Origin: Fistularia commersonii
Lineage: Eukaryota; Chordata; Actinopteri; Syngnathiformes; Fistulariidae
Direction: 5' to 3'
Assembly (NCBI GenBank): GCA_037954325.1
Contig: JBBMNZ010000049.1
Location: forward strand, 682,001-746,000
Length of the DNA stretch: 64,000 bases
The notes beneath the pieces were generated by a model that had not been told where the DNA came from, searched no databases, and was given only the letters and a program-made list of their open reading frames with translations. Below, piece after piece: positions 1 to 14,800 of the stretch. Numbering within the stretch: the stretch's first letter is position 1; each line of letters starts with the position of its first letter. A program made the position numbers and the translations under genes.

Positions 1-2885
1 ATATATAGCCATTCGTTCATGAAGTGCTTTTCTCACCGAGTTGAACTATTTTTGATTAGGAGTGGAAATAACTAATGGATTCCATCAAGCTGGTTTCTGC
101 TGTTGATATATGTTGTCTAGGACATGATTCTGCACGATATATGTCAATTTCAGTGTAATCCCATCACATGTTAAAAACATATAGCCATTCATTCAAAAAG
201 TCTTCATCTCACCGAGTTGAAGCGTTTTTGATTAGGAGTGAAAATAACTAATGAATTTCATCGAGCTGGTTTCTACTGTTGAAATATGTTGTTTAGGACA
301 TGATTCTGCAATATATATGTCAAATTCGGTGTAACCCAGCTACAGGATCAAAATTTATAGCCATTCGTTCAAAAAGTGCTTTTCTCACCGAGTTGAAGCG
401 TTTTTGATTAGGAGTGGAAATAACTAATGAATTTCATGAAGCTTGTTTCTGCCGGTGAAATATCTTGTTTAGGACATGATTCTGCACAGTATATGTCAAA
501 TTCAGTGGGATCCCATGACAGGTTAAAAAGATATAGCCCTTGGTTCAAAAAGGACTTATCTCACCGAGTTGAAGCGTTTTTGATTAGGATTGGAAACAAC
601 TAATGGATTTCAACAAACTGGTTTCTGCTGTTGAAATATGTTGTATAGGACATGATTTTGCACTAAATATTTCAAATTCAGTGTAATCCAGCGACAAGAT
701 CAAAAGATATAGCCATTCGTGCAAAAAGCGCTTATCTCACTGAGTTGAAGCGTTTTTGATTTGGAGTGGAAATAACTAATGAATTCCATCAAGCTGGTTT
801 CTGCTGTTGATATATGTTGTTTAGGACATGATTCTGAACAATATATATGTCAAATTCAGTGTAACCCAGCTACAGGATCAAAATATATAGCCATTCGTTC
901 ATGAAGTGCTTTTCTCACCGAGTTGAACTATTTTTGATTAGGAGTGGAAATAACTAATGGATTTCATCAAGCTGGTTTTTGCTGTTGACATATGTTGTTT
1001 GGAACATGATTTTGCACAATATATGTCAAATTCAGTGTGATCCCATCACAGGTTCAAAAGATATATCCATTCGTTCAAAAAGTCTTCATCTCACTGAGTT
1101 GAAGCGTTTTTGATTAGGAGTGGAAATAACTAATGAATTTCAATATGCTGGTTTTTGCTGTTGATATATGTTGTTTAGGACATGATTGTGCACAATATAT
1201 GTCAATATCAGTATAATCCAGCGACAAGATCAAAAGATATAGCCATTCGTTCAAAAACTGCTTATCTCACCGAGTTGAAGCGTTTTTGATTAGGAGTGAA
1301 AATAACTAATGAATTTCATCAAGCTGTTTTCTACTGTTGAAATATGTTGTTTAGGACATGATTCTGCAATATATATATCAAATTCAGTGTAACCCAGCCA
1401 CAGGATCAAAATATATAGCCATTCGTTCATAAAGTGCTTTTCTCACCGAGTTGAACTATTTTTGATTAGGAGTGGAAATAACTAATGGATTTCATCAAGC
1501 TGGTTTTTGCTGTTGACATATGTTGTTTGGAACATGATTTTGCACAATATATGTCAAATTCAGTTTAATCCAGCTCCAAGTTCAAAAGATATAGCCATTC
1601 GTTCAAAAAGTGCTTATTTCACCGAGTTGAAGCGTTTTTTATTAGGAGTGGACATAACTAATGAATTTCATCAAGCTGGTTTCTGCTGTTGATATATGTT
1701 GTTTAGAACATGATTCTGCACAATATATGTCAAATTCATTGTAATCCCATCGAAGGTTCAAAAGATATAGCCATTCGTTCAAAAAGTTCTTATCTCATCG
1801 AGTTGAAGCGTTTTTGATTAAGAGAGGAAATAACTATTGAATTTCACCAAGCCTTTTTCTGCTGTTGATAGATGTTGTATAGGACATGATTCTGTACAAT
1901 ATATGTCAAATTCAGTGTAATCCAGCGACATGATCAAAAGATATAGCCATTCGTTCGAAAACTGCTCATCTCACCGAGTTGAAGCGTTTTTGAGTTGGAG
2001 TTGAAATAACTAATGAATTTCAATATGCTTCTTTTTTGCTGTTGATATATGTTGTTTAGGACATGATTCTGCACAATATATCAAATTCAGTGTAATCCAG
2101 CTATAAGTTCAAAAGATATAGCCATAGGGTCAAAAAGTACTTATCTCGCTGAGTTGAACCTTTTTTTGTTTTTGAGTGGAAATGACTAATGAATTTCATC
2201 AAGCTGGTTTCTGCTGGTGAGATATGTTGTTTAGGACATGATTCTGCACAATATATGTCAAATTCAGTGTAATCCACCTACAAGTTCAAAAGATATAGCC
2301 ATAAGGTCAAAGAGTGCTTATCTTACCAAGGTTAAATCTTTTTTGAGTTGGAATGGAAATAACTAATGAATTTCATCATTCTGGTTTCTGCTGTTTATAT
2401 ATGTTGTTTCGGACATGATTAAGCACAATATATGTCAAATTTAGTGTAATCACATCACGGGTTCAAAAGATATAGCCATTCATTCAAAAAGTGCTTATCT
2501 TATCGGGTTGAAGCGTTTTTAATTAAGAGTGGAAATAACTAATGAATTTCACCAAGTTGGTTTTTGCTGTTGATATATGTTGTTTAGAACATGATTCTGC
2601 ACAATACATGTCAAATTCTGTGTAATCCAGCTACAAGTTCAAAAGATATAGCCATAAGGTCAAAAAGTGCTTATCTTACAGATGTTAAATCTTTTTTGAG
2701 TTGGAGTGGAAATAACTAATCAATTTCATCATGCTGGTTTCTGCTGTTGATATATGTTGTTTAGGACAAGATTCTGCACAATATATGTCAAATTCAGTGT
2801 GATCCCATCACAGGTTCAAATGATATATCCATTCGTTCAAAAAGTCTTCATCTCACTGAGTTGAAGCGTTTTTGATTAGGAGTGG

Positions 2886-5800
2886 AAAAAAAAAAAAGGA
2901 TTTCATTAAGCTGGTTTCTGCTGTGGAAATATGTTGTTTCGGACATGATTCTGCACAAAATATGTCAAATTCAGTGTAATCCAGGTACAAATTCAAAAGA
3001 TATAGCCATTCGTTCAAAAAGTTCTTATATCACTGACTTGAAGCGTTTTTGACTAGTAGTGGAAATAACTAATGAATTTCATTAATCTGGTTTCTGCTGT
3101 TGAAATATCTTGTTTAGTACAATATTCTGCAAAAAATGTGTCAAATTCAGTGTAATTCAGCGACAAAATCAAAAGATATAGCCATTCGTTCAAAAAGTGT
3201 TTATCTTATCGGGTTGAAATATGTTGTTTAGGACAAGATTTTGTACAATTTATGTAAAATTCATCGCAATCCAGGTAAATTTTCAAAAGATATAGCCATT
3301 CGTTCAAAAAGTGCTTATCTCACCGAGTTGAAGCGTTTTTGATTAGGAGTGGAAATAACTAATGAATTTCAATATGCTGGTTTTTGCTGTTGATATATGT
3401 TGTTTAGGACATGATTGTGCACAATATATGTCAATATCAGTATAATCCAGCGACAAGATCAAAAGATATAGCCATTCGTTCAAAAACTGCTTATCTCACC
3501 GAGTTGAAGCGTTTTTGAGTTGGAGTGGAAATAACTAATGAATTTCAGTATGCTGGTTTTTGCTGTTGATATATGTTGTTTAGGACATGATTCTACACAA
3601 TATATGTCAAATTCAGTGTAATCCCATTACAGGTTAAAAACATATCGCCATTCGTTCAAAAAGTCTTCATCTCACCCAGTTGAAGCGTTTTTGATTAGGA
3701 GTGAAAATAACTAATGAATTTCATCAAGCTGTTTTCTACTGTTGAAATATGTTGTTTAGGACATGATTCTGCAATATATATTTCAAATTCAGTGTAACCC
3801 AGCCACAGGATCAAAATATATAGCCATTCGTTCATAAAGTGCTTTTCTCACCGAGTTGAACTATTTTTGATTAGAAGTGGAAATAACTAATGGATTTCAT
3901 CAAGCTGGTTTTTGCTGTTGACATATGTTGTTTGGAACATGATTTTGCACAATATATGTCAAATTCAGTGTAATCCAGCTCCAAGTTCAAAAGATATAGC
4001 CATTCGTTCAAAAAGTGCTTATCTCACCGAGTTGAAGCGTTTTTTATTAGGAGTGGACATAACTAATGAATTTCATCAAGCTGGTTTCTGCTGGTGATAT
4101 ATGTTGTTTAGAACATGATTCTGCACAATATATGTCAAATTCAGTGTAATCCCATCACATGTTCAAAAGATATAGCCATTCGTTCAAAAAGTGTTTATCT
4201 TATCGGGTTGAAGCGTTTTTGATCAAGAGTGGAAATAACTAATGAATTTCACCAAGCTGGTTTCTGGTGTTCAAATATGTTGTTCAGTACATGATTCTGC
4301 ACAATATATGTCAAATTCAGTGTAATCCAGCCACAAGTTCAAAAAATATAGCCATTCGTTCAGAAAGTCCTTCTCTCACCGAGTTGAAGCGTTTTTGATT
4401 AGGAGTGGAAATAACTAATGGATTTCATCAAGCTGGTTTTTGACGTTGAAATATGTTGTTTAGAACATGATTCTGCACAATTAATGTCAAATTCAGTGTA
4501 ATCCAGCTACAACTTCAAAAGATATAGCCATTCGTTCAAAAAGTTCTTATCTTATCGAGTTGAAGCGTTTTTGATTAAGAGAGGAAATAACTATTGAATT
4601 TCACCAAGCCTTTTTCTGCTGTTGATAGATGTTGTATAGGACATGATTCTGTACAATATATGTCAAATTCAGTGTAATCCAGCGACATGATCAAAAGATA
4701 TAGCCATTCGTTCGAAAACTGCTCATCTCACCGAGTTGAAGCGTTTTTGAGTTGGAGTTGAAATAACTAATGAATTTCAATATGCTGTTTTTTGCTGTTG
4801 ATATATGTTGTTTAGGACATGATTCTGCACAATATATCAAATTCAGTGTAATCCAGCTATAAGTTCAAAAGATATAGCCATAGGGTCAAAAAGTACTTAT
4901 CTCGCTGAGTTGAACCTTTTTTTGTTTTTGAGTGGAAATGACTAATGAATTTCATCAAGCTGGTTTCTGCTGGTGAGATATGTTGTTTAGGACATGATTC
5001 TGCACAATATATGTCAAATTCAGTGTAATCCACCTACAAGTTCAAAAGATATAGCCATAAGGTCAAAGAGTGCTTATCTTACCGAGGTTAAATCTTTTTT
5101 GAGTTGGAATGGAAATAACTAATGAATTTCATCATTCTGGTTTCTGCTGTTTATATATGTTGTTTCGGACATGATTAAGCACAATATATGTCAAATTTAG
5201 TGTAATCACATCACGGGTTCAAAAGATATAGCCATTCATTCAAAAAGTGCTTACTTATCGGGTTGAAGCGTTTTTGATTAAGAGTGGAAATAACTAATGA
5301 ATTTCACCAAGTTGGTTTTTGCTGTTGATATATGTTGTTTAGAACATGATTCTGCACAATACATGTCAAATTCTGTGTAATCCAGCTACAAGTTCAAAAG
5401 ATATAGCCATAAGGTCAAAAAGTGCTTATCTTACAGATGTTAAATCTTTTTTGAGTTGGAGTGGAAATAACTAATCAATTTCATCATGCTGGTTTCTGCT
5501 GTTGATATATGTTGTTTAGGACAAGATTCTGCACAATATATGTCAAATTCAGTGTGATCCCATCACAGGTTCAAAAGATATATCCATTTGTTCAAAAAGT
5601 CTTCATCTCACTGAGTTGAAGCGTTTTTGATTAGGAGTGGAAAAAAAAAAAAGGATTTCATTAAGCTGGTTTCTGCTGTGGAAATATGTTGTTTCGGACA
5701 TGATTCTGCACAAAATATGTCAAATTCAGTGTAATCCAGGTACAAATTCAAAAGATATAGCCATTCGTTCAAAAAGTTCTTATATCACTGACTTGAAGCG

Positions 5801-8800
5801 TTTTTGACTAGTAGTGGAAATAACTAATGAATTTCATTAATCTGGTTTCTGCTGTTGAAATATCTTGTTTAGTACAATATTCTGCAAAAAATGTGTCAAA
5901 TTCAGTGTAATTCAGCGACAAAATCAAAAGATATAGCCATTCGTTCAAAAAGTGTTTATCTTATCGGGTTGATATATGTTGTCTAGGACATGATTCTGCA
6001 GGATATATGTCAATTTCAGTGTAATCCCATCACATGTTAAAAACATATAGCCATTCAATCAAAAAGTCTTCATCTCACCGAGTTGAAGCGTTTTTAATTA
6101 GGAGTGACAATAACTAATGAATTTCATCGAGCTGGTTTCTACTGTTGAAATATGTTGTTTAGGACATGATTCTGCAATATATATGTCAAATTCAGTGTAA
6201 CCCAGCTACAGGATCAAAATTTATAGCCATTCGTTCAAAAAGTGCTTTTCTCACCGAGTTGAAGCGTTTTTGATTAGGAGTGGAAATAACTAATGAATTT
6301 CATCAAGCTGGTTTCTGCTGTTGAAATATGTTTTTTAGGACATGATTCTGCACAAAATATGTCAAATTCAGTGTGATCCCATCACAGGTTCAAAAGATAT
6401 ATCCATTCGTTCAAAAAGTCTTCATCTCACTGAGTTGAAGCGTTTTGATTAGGAGTGGAAAAAAAAAAAAGGATTTGATTAAGCTGGTTTCTGCTGTGGA
6501 AATATGTTGTTTCGGACATGATTCTGCACAAAATATGTCAAATTCAGTGTAATCCAGGTACAAATTCAAAAGATATAGCCATTCGTTCAAAAAGTTCTTA
6601 TATCACTGACTTGAAGCGTTTTTGACTAGTAGTGGAAATAACTAATGAATTTCATTAATCTGGTTTCTGCTGTTGAAATATCTTGTTTAGTACAATATTC
6701 TGCACAAAATATGTCAAATTCAGTGTAATTCAGCGACAAAATCAAAAGATATAGCCATTCGTTCAAAAAGTGTTTATCTTATCGGGTTGAAATATGTTGT
6801 TTAGGACAAGATTTTGTACAATTTATGTAAAATTCATCGCAATCCAGGTAAATTTTCAAAAGATATAGCCATTCGTTCAAAAAGTGCTTATCTCACCGAG
6901 TTGAAGCGTTTTTGATTAGGAGTGGATATAACTAATGAATTTCATTAATCTGGTTTCTGTTGTTGAAATATGTTGTTTAGGACATGATTCTGCATAAAAT
7001 ATGTCAAATTCAGTGTAATTCAGCGACAAAATCAAAAGATATAGCCATTCGTTCAAAAAGTGTTTATCTTATCGGGTTGAAATATGTTGTTTAGGACAAG
7101 ATTTTGTACAATTTATGTCAAATTCAGTGTAATCCAGGTACATTTTCAAAAGATATACCCATTCGTTAAAAAAGAGCTTTTCTCACCGAGTTGAAGCGTT
7201 ATTGATTAGGCGTGGAAATAACTAATGAATTTCATTAATCTGGTTTCTGCTGTTGAAATATGTTGTTTAGGACATGATTCTGCAAAAAATATGTCAAATT
7301 CAGCTTAATCCCATCACATGTTCAAAAGATATAGCCATTCGTTCAAAAATGTCTTATCTAACCGAGTTGAAGCGTTTTTGATTAGGAGTGGAAAAAACTA
7401 ATGGATTTCATCAAGCTGGTTTCTGCTGTTGAAATATGTTGTATAGGACATGATTCTGCACAATATATGTCAAATTCAGTGTAATCCAGCGACAAGATCA
7501 AAAGATATAGCCATTCGTTCAAAAACTGCTTATCTCACCGAGTTGAAGCGTTTTTTAGTTGGAGTGGAAATAACTAATGAATTTCAATATGCTGGTTTTT
7601 GCTGTTGATATATGTTGTTTAGGACACGATTTTGCACAATATATGTCAAATTTAGTGTAATCACATCACAGGTTCAAGAGATACAGCCATTCGTTCAAAA
7701 AGTGCGTATCTTATCGTGTTGAAGCGTTTTTGATTAAGAGTGAAAATAACTAATGAATTTCATCAAGCTGGTTTCTGCTTTTGAAATATGTTGTTTAGGA
7801 CATGATTCTGCAATATATATGTCAAATTCAGTGAAACCCAGCTACAGGATCAAAATATATAGCCATCCGTTCAGAAAGTGCTTCTCTCACCGAGTTGAAG
7901 CTTTTTTTATTAGGGATGGAAATAACTAATGAATTTCATCAAGCTGGTTTCTCCTGTTGAAATATGTTGTTTAGAAAATGATTCTGCACAATTAATGTCA
8001 AATTCAGTGTAATCCAGCTACAAGTTCAAAAGATATCGCCATTCATTAAAAAAGTGCTTATCTCACCGAGTTGAAGCGTTTTTTATTAGGGATGGAAATA
8101 ACTAATGAATTTTTTCAAGCTGGTTTCTCCTGTTGAAATATGTTGTTTAGAAAATGATTCTGCACAATATATGTCAACTTCAGTGTTATCCAGCTACAAG
8201 TAAAAAATATATATCTATAAGGTCAAAAACTGCTTATCTTATCGAGTTAAATTGTTTTTGAGTTGGAGTGGAAATAACTAATGAATTTCATCAAGCTGGT
8301 TTCTGCTGTTGATATATGTTGTCTAGGACATGATTCTGCAGGATATATGTCAATTTCAGTGTAATCCCATCACATGTTAAAAACATATAGCCATTCAATC
8401 AAAAAGTCTTCATCTCACCGAGTTGAAGCGTTTTTAATTAGGAGTGAAAATAACTAATGAATTTCATCGAGCTGGTTTCTACTGTTGAAATATGTTGTTT
8501 AGGACATGATTCTGCAATATATATGTCAAATTCAGTGTAACCCAGCTACAGGATCAAAATTTATAGCCATTCGTTCAAAAAGTGCTTTTCTCACCGAGTT
8601 GAAGCGTTTTTGATTAGGAGTGGAAATAACTAATGAATTTCATCAAGCTGGTTTCTGCTGTTGAAATATGTTTTTTAGGACATGATTCTGCACAAAATAT
8701 GTCAAATTCAGTGTAATCCCATCACAGGTTCAAAAGATATATCCATTCGTTCAAAAAGTCTTCATCTCACTGAGTTGAAGCGTTTTTGATTAGGAGTGGA

Positions 8801-8811
8801 AAAAAAAAAAA
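2886..8811. repeat. Multi-monomer (higher-order-like) blocks marked by an A12 tract
   Basis: A run of 12 A replaces the normal AATAACTAATG in one monomer and recurs at about 2,886, 5,641, 6,459 and 8,800. Each copy is followed by the same ordered set of variants: a CTGTGGAAATATG monomer, a monomer with TTGACTAGTAGTGG, a monomer with ATCTTGTTTAGTACAATATTC, and (in the copies checked) a 114-bp short monomer or a variant junction at that place. Spacings are about 2.75, 0.82 and 2.34 kb, so the blocks are not a single regular higher-order repeat but overlapping segmental duplications. A diverged version of the same order lies at about 26,560-27,140. Confidence 0.8.
3213..3326. repeat. Short 114-bp satellite monomer (type example)
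   Basis: From one GTTGA to the next is 114 bp instead of 176. The 62 bp normally lying between the two GTTGA words of a monomer (GTTGAAGCG and GTTGAAATATG) are missing, and the flanks are joined at the shared GTTGAA. The same junction, CGGGTTGAAATATG, occurs near 6,784, 7,073, 9,124, 9,413, 17,333, 18,322, 20,198 and 27,074. It is usually followed by the same variant downstream (GGACAAGATTTTGTACAATT), so it spread by block duplication. Confidence 0.85.
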
Positions 8812-11800
8812 GGATTTGATTAAGCTGGTTTCTGCTGTGGAAATATGTTGTTTCGGACATGATTCTGCACAAAATATGTCAAATTCAGTGTAATCCAGGT
8901 ACAAATTCAAAAGATATAGCCATTCGTTCAAAAAGTTCTTATATCACTGACTTGAAGCGTTTTTGACTAGTAGTGGAAATAACTAATGAATTTCATTAAT
9001 CTGGTTTCTGCTGTTGAAATATCTTGTTTAGTACAATATTCTGCACAAAATATGTCAAATTCAGTGTAATTCAGCGACAAAATCAAAAGATATAGCCATT
9101 CGTTCAAAAAGTGTTTATCTTATCGGGTTGAAATATGTTGTTTAGGACAAGATTTTGTACAATTTATGTAAAATTCATCGCAATCCAGGTAAATTTTCAA
9201 AAGATATAGCCATTCGTTCAAAAAGTGCTTATCTCACCGAGTTGAAGCGTTTTTGATTAGGAGTGGATATAACTAATGAATTTCATTAATCTGGTTTCTG
9301 TTGTTGAAATATGTTGTTTAGGACATGATTCTGCATAAAATATGTCAAATTCAGTGTAATTCAGCGACAAAATCAAAAGATATAGCCATTCGTTCAAAAA
9401 GTGTTTATCTTATCGGGTTGAAATATGTTGTTTAGGACAAGATTTTGTACAATTTATGTCAAATTCAGTGTAATCCAGGTACATTTTCAAAAGATATACC
9501 CATTCGTTAAAAAAGAGCTTTTCTCACCGAGTTGAAGCGTTATTGATTAGGCGTGGAAATAACTAATGAATTTCATTAATCTGGTTTCTGCTGTTGAAAT
9601 ATGTTGTTTAGGACATGATTCTGCAAAAAATATGTCAAATTCAGCTTAATCCCATCACATGTTCAAAAGATATAGCCATTCGTTCAAAAATGTCTTATCT
9701 AACCGAGTTGAAGCGTTTTTGATTAGGAGTGGAAAAAACTAATGGATTTCATCAAGCTGGTTTCTGCTGTTGAAATATGTTGTATAGGACATGATTCTGC
9801 AGGATATATGTCAATTTCAGTGTAATCCCATCACATGTTAAAAACATATAGCCATTCAATCGAAAAGTCTTCATCTCACCGAGTTGAAGCGTTTTTAATT
9901 AGGAGTGAAAATAACTAATGAATTTCATCGAGCTGGTTTCTACTGTTGAAATATGTTGTTTAGGACATGATTCTGCAATATATATGTCAAATTCAGTGTA
10001 ACCCAGCTAAGGGATCAAAATTTATAGCCATTCGTTCAAAAAGTGCTTTTCTCACCGAGTTGAAGCGTTTTTGATTAGGAGTGGAAATAACTAATGAATT
10101 TCATCAAGCTGGTTTCTGCTGTTGAAATATGTTTTTTAGGACATGATTCTGCACAAACTATGTCAAATTCAGTGTAATCCCATCACAGGTTCAAAAGATA
10201 TAGCCATTCGTTCAAAAAGTGTTTATCTTATCGGGTTGAAGCGTTTTTGATTAGGAGAGGAAATAACTAATAAATTTCATCAAGCTGGTTTCTGCTGTTG
10301 AAATATGTTGTTTAGGACATGATTCTATAAAAAATATGTCAAATTCAGTGTAATCCAGCGTCAAGATCAAAAGATAAAGCCTTTCGTTCAAAAAGTGCTT
10401 ATCTCACCGAGTTGAAGCGTTTTTGATTAGGAGTGGAAATAACTAATGAATTTCATCAAGCTTGTTTCTGCCGTTGAAATATCTTGTTTAGGACATGATT
10501 CTGCACAATATATGTCAAATTCAGTGGGATCCCATGACAGGTTAAAAAGATATAGCCCTTGGTTCAAAAAGGACTTATCTCACCGAGTTGAAGCGTTTTT
10601 GATTAGGATTGGAAACAACTAATGGATTTCATCAAACAGGTTTCTGCTGTTGAAATATGTTGTTTAGGACATGATTTTGCACTAAATATTTCAAATTCAG
10701 TGTAATCCAGCGACAAGATCAAAAGATATAGCCATTCGTGCAAAAAGTGCTTATCTCACGGAGTTGAAGCGTTTTTGATTTGGAGTGGAAATAACTAATG
10801 AATTCCGTCAAGCTGGTTTCTGCTGTTGATATATGTTGTTTAGGACATGATTCTGAACAATATATGTCAAATTCAGTGTGATCCCATCACATGTTCAAAG
10901 ATATAGGCATTCGTTCAAAAACTGCTTATGTCACCAAGTTGAAGCGTTTTTGAGTTGGAGTGGAAATAACTAATGAATTTCAATATGCTGGTTTTTGCTG
11001 TTGATATATGTTGTTTAGGACAAGATTCTGCACAATATATGTCAATATCTGTATAATCCAGCGACAAGATCAAAAGATATAGCCATTCGTTCAAAAACTG
11101 CTGATCTCACCGAGTTGAAGCGTTTTTGAGTTGGAATGGAAATAACTAATGAATTTCAATATGCTGTTTTTTGCTGTTGATATATGTGGTTTAGGACATG
11201 ATTCTACACAATATATGTCAAATTCAGTGTAATCCAGCAACAAGTTCAAAAGATATAGCCATAAGGTCAAAAAGTAATTATCTTACCGAGTTAAATCGCT
11301 TTTGATTAGGAGTGGAAATAACTCATGAATTTCATCAAGCTGGTGTCTGCTGGTGATTTTTGTTTTTTAGAACATGATTCTGCAAAATACATGTCAAATT
11401 CAGTGTAATCCCATCACATGTTCAAAAGATATAGCCATTCGTTCAAAAAGTGTTTATCTTATCGTGTTGAGGCGTTTTTGATTAAGAGTGGAAATAACTA
11501 ATGAATTTCATCAAGCTGTTTTCTACTGTTGAAATATGTTGTTTAGGACATGATTCTACAATATATATGTCAAATTCAGTGTAACCCAGCTACAAGATCA
11601 AAATATATAGCCATTCCTTCATAAAGTGCTTTTCTCACCGAGTTGAACTATTTTTGATTAGGAGTGGAAATAACTAATGGATTTCATCAAGCTGGTTTTC
11701 GCTGTTGACATATGTTGTTTGGAACATGATTTTGCACAATATATGTCAAATTCAGTGTAATCCCATCACATGTTCAAAAGATATAGCCATTCGTTCAAAA

Positions 11801-14800
11801 AGTGTTTATCTTATCGGGTTGAAGCGTTTTTGATTAAGAGTGGAAATAACTAATGAATTTCACCAAGCTGGTTTCTGCTGTTCAAATATGTTGTTCAGTA
11901 CATGATTCTGCACAATATATGTCAAATTCAGTGTAATCCAGCCACAAGTTCAAAAAATATAGCCATTCGTTCAGAAAGTCCTTCTCTCACCGAGTTGAAG
12001 CGTTTTTGATTAGGAGTGGAAATAAATAATGGATTTCATCAAGCTGGTTTTTGACGTTGAAATATGTTGTTTAGAACATGATTCTGCACAATTAATTTCA
12101 AATTCAGTGTAACCCAACTTCAACTTCAAAAGATATAGCCATTCGTTCAAAAAGTGCTTATCTCACCGAGTTGAAGCGTTTTTGATTAGGAGTGGAAATA
12201 ACTACTGAATTTTCATCAGGTTGGTTTCTACTGTTGAAATATGTTGATTAGCACATTATTCTGCACAATATATGTCAACTTCAGTGTAATCCCATCACAG
12301 GTTCAAAAGATATAGCCATTCGATCAAAAAGTGTATATCTTATCGGGTTCAAGCATTTTTGATTAGGAATGGAAATAACTAATGAATTTCATCAAGCCGC
12401 TTTCTGCTGTTGAAATGTGTTGTTTAGGGCATAATTCTGCAAATATATTTCAAATTCAGTGTAATCCAGCTACAAGATCAAAAGATATAGCCATTCGTTC
12501 AAAAACTGCTTATCTCACCGAATTGAAGCGTTTTCGAGTTGGAGTGGAAATAACTAATGAATTTCAATATGCTGGTTTTTGCTGTTGATATATGTTGTTT
12601 AGGACATGATTCTGCAATATATATGTCAAATTCAGTGTAATCCATCTATAAATTCAAAAGATATAGCCATAAGGTCAAAAAGTAATTATCTTACCGAGTT
12701 AAATCGCTTTTGTTTAGGAGTTGAAATAACTAATGAATTTCATCAAGCTGGTTTCTGCTGTTGAAATATGTTGTTTAGGACATGATTCAGCACAAAATAT
12801 GTCAAATTCAGTGTGATCCCATTACAAGATCAAAAGATATAGCCATTCCTTCAAAAATGACTTATCTCACCGAAATGAAGCGTTTTTGAATAGGAGTGGG
12901 AATAACTAGTGAATTTCATCAAGCTTGTTTTTGCTGTTGAAATATGTTGTTTAGAACATGATTCTGCACAATACATTTCGTATTCAGTGTAATCCAGCTA
13001 CAAGTTCAAAAGATATAGCCATTCGTTCAAAAAGTGCTTATCTCACTGATTTGAAACGTTTTTGATTTTGAGTGGAAATGACTCATGAATTTCATCAAGC
13101 TGGTTTCTGTTGTTGAAATATGTTGTTTAGGACATGATTCTGCACAATATATGTCAAATTCAGTGTAATCCAGCCACAAGTTCAAAAGATATAGCCATAA
13201 GGTCAAAAACTGCTTATCTTATCGAGTTAAATCGTTATTGAGTTGGACTGGAAATAACTCATGAATTTCATCAAGCTGGTTTCTGCTGGATATATGTTGA
13301 TTAGAACATGATTCTGTACATTATATGTCAAATTCAGTGAAATCCCATCACAGGTTCAAAAGATAAAGCCATTCGTTCAAAAAGTGTTTATCTTATCGGG
13401 TTGAAGCGTTTTTGATTAAGAGTGGAAATAACTAATGAATTTCACCAAGCTGGTTTCTGCTGTTCAAATATGTTGTTCAGTACATGATTCTGCACAATAT
13501 ATGTCAAATTCAGCGTGATCCAGCTACATTTGCAAAAGATATAGCCATTCGTTCAAAAAGTGCTTCTCACACCGAGTTAAATCGTTTTTGATTAGGAGTG
13601 TAAATAACTAATGGATTTCATAAGCTGGTTTTTGCCATTGAAATATGTTGTTTAGGACTTGATTCTGCACATTATATGTCAAATTCAGTGTAATTCCAAC
13701 AGCGGTTCAAAAGATAGAGCCATTCTTTCAAAGAATGCTTATCTCACAGAGTTGAAGCGTTTTTGATTAGGAGAGGAAATAACTAATGAATTTCACCAAG
13801 CCTGTTTCTGCTGTTGATAGATGTTGGATAGGACATGATTCTGTATAATATATGTCAAATTCAGTGTAATCCTCCGACAAGATCAAAAAATATAGCCATT
13901 CGTGCAAAAACTGCTTATATCACCGAGTTGAAGCGTTTTTGATTAGGAGTGGAAATAACTAATGGATTTCATCAAGCTGGTTACTGCCGTTGAAATATGT
14001 TTTATAGAAAATTATTCTGCACAATTAATGTCAAATTCAGTTTAATCCTGCTACAAGTTCAAAAGATATAGCCATTTGTTCAAAAAGTGCTTATCTCACC
14101 GAATTTAAGTGTTTTTGATTAGGAGTGGAAATAACTAATGAATTTCACCAAACTGGTTTCTGCTGTTGAAATATGTTGTTTAGGACATGATTTTGCACAA
14201 AATATGTCAAATTCAGTTTAATCCTCCGACAAGATCAAAAAATATAGCCATTCGTGCAAAAACTGCTTATATCACCGAGTTGAAGCGTTTTTGAGTTGTA
14301 GTGGAAATAACTGATGAATTTCAAAATGCTGGTTTTTGCTATTGATATATGTTGTTTGGGACATGATTCTTCACAATGTATGTCAAATTCAGTGTAATCC
14401 AGCTATAAGTTCAAAAGATATAGCCATAAGGTCAAAAAGTTCTTATCTCACTGAGTTGAAGCGTTTTTGAGATTTAGTGGAAATGACTAATGAATTTCAT
14501 CAAGCTGGTTTCTGCTGTTGAAATATGTTGTTTAGGACATGATTCTGCACAATATATGTCAAATTCAGTGTAATCCCATCACAAGTTCAAAAGATATAGC
14601 CTTAAGGTCAAAAAGTACTTATCTTATCGAGTTAAATCATTTTTGAGTTGGAGTGGAAATAACTAATTAATTTCATCATGCTGGTTTCTGCTGTTTATAT
14701 ATGTTGTTTAGGACATGATTCTGCACAATATATGTCAAATTCAGTGTAATCCCATCACAGGTTCAAAAGATATAGCCATAAGGTCAAAAAGTGCTTATCT

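Noticed and set aside
1507..1692. 61-codon frame in the satellite, repeated at 3,912-4,097 and partly at 27,777-27,962
   Set aside because: The frames recur because monomers recur. The 176-bp period is not a multiple of three and no frame extends past a monomer or so, so there is no sign of coding selection.
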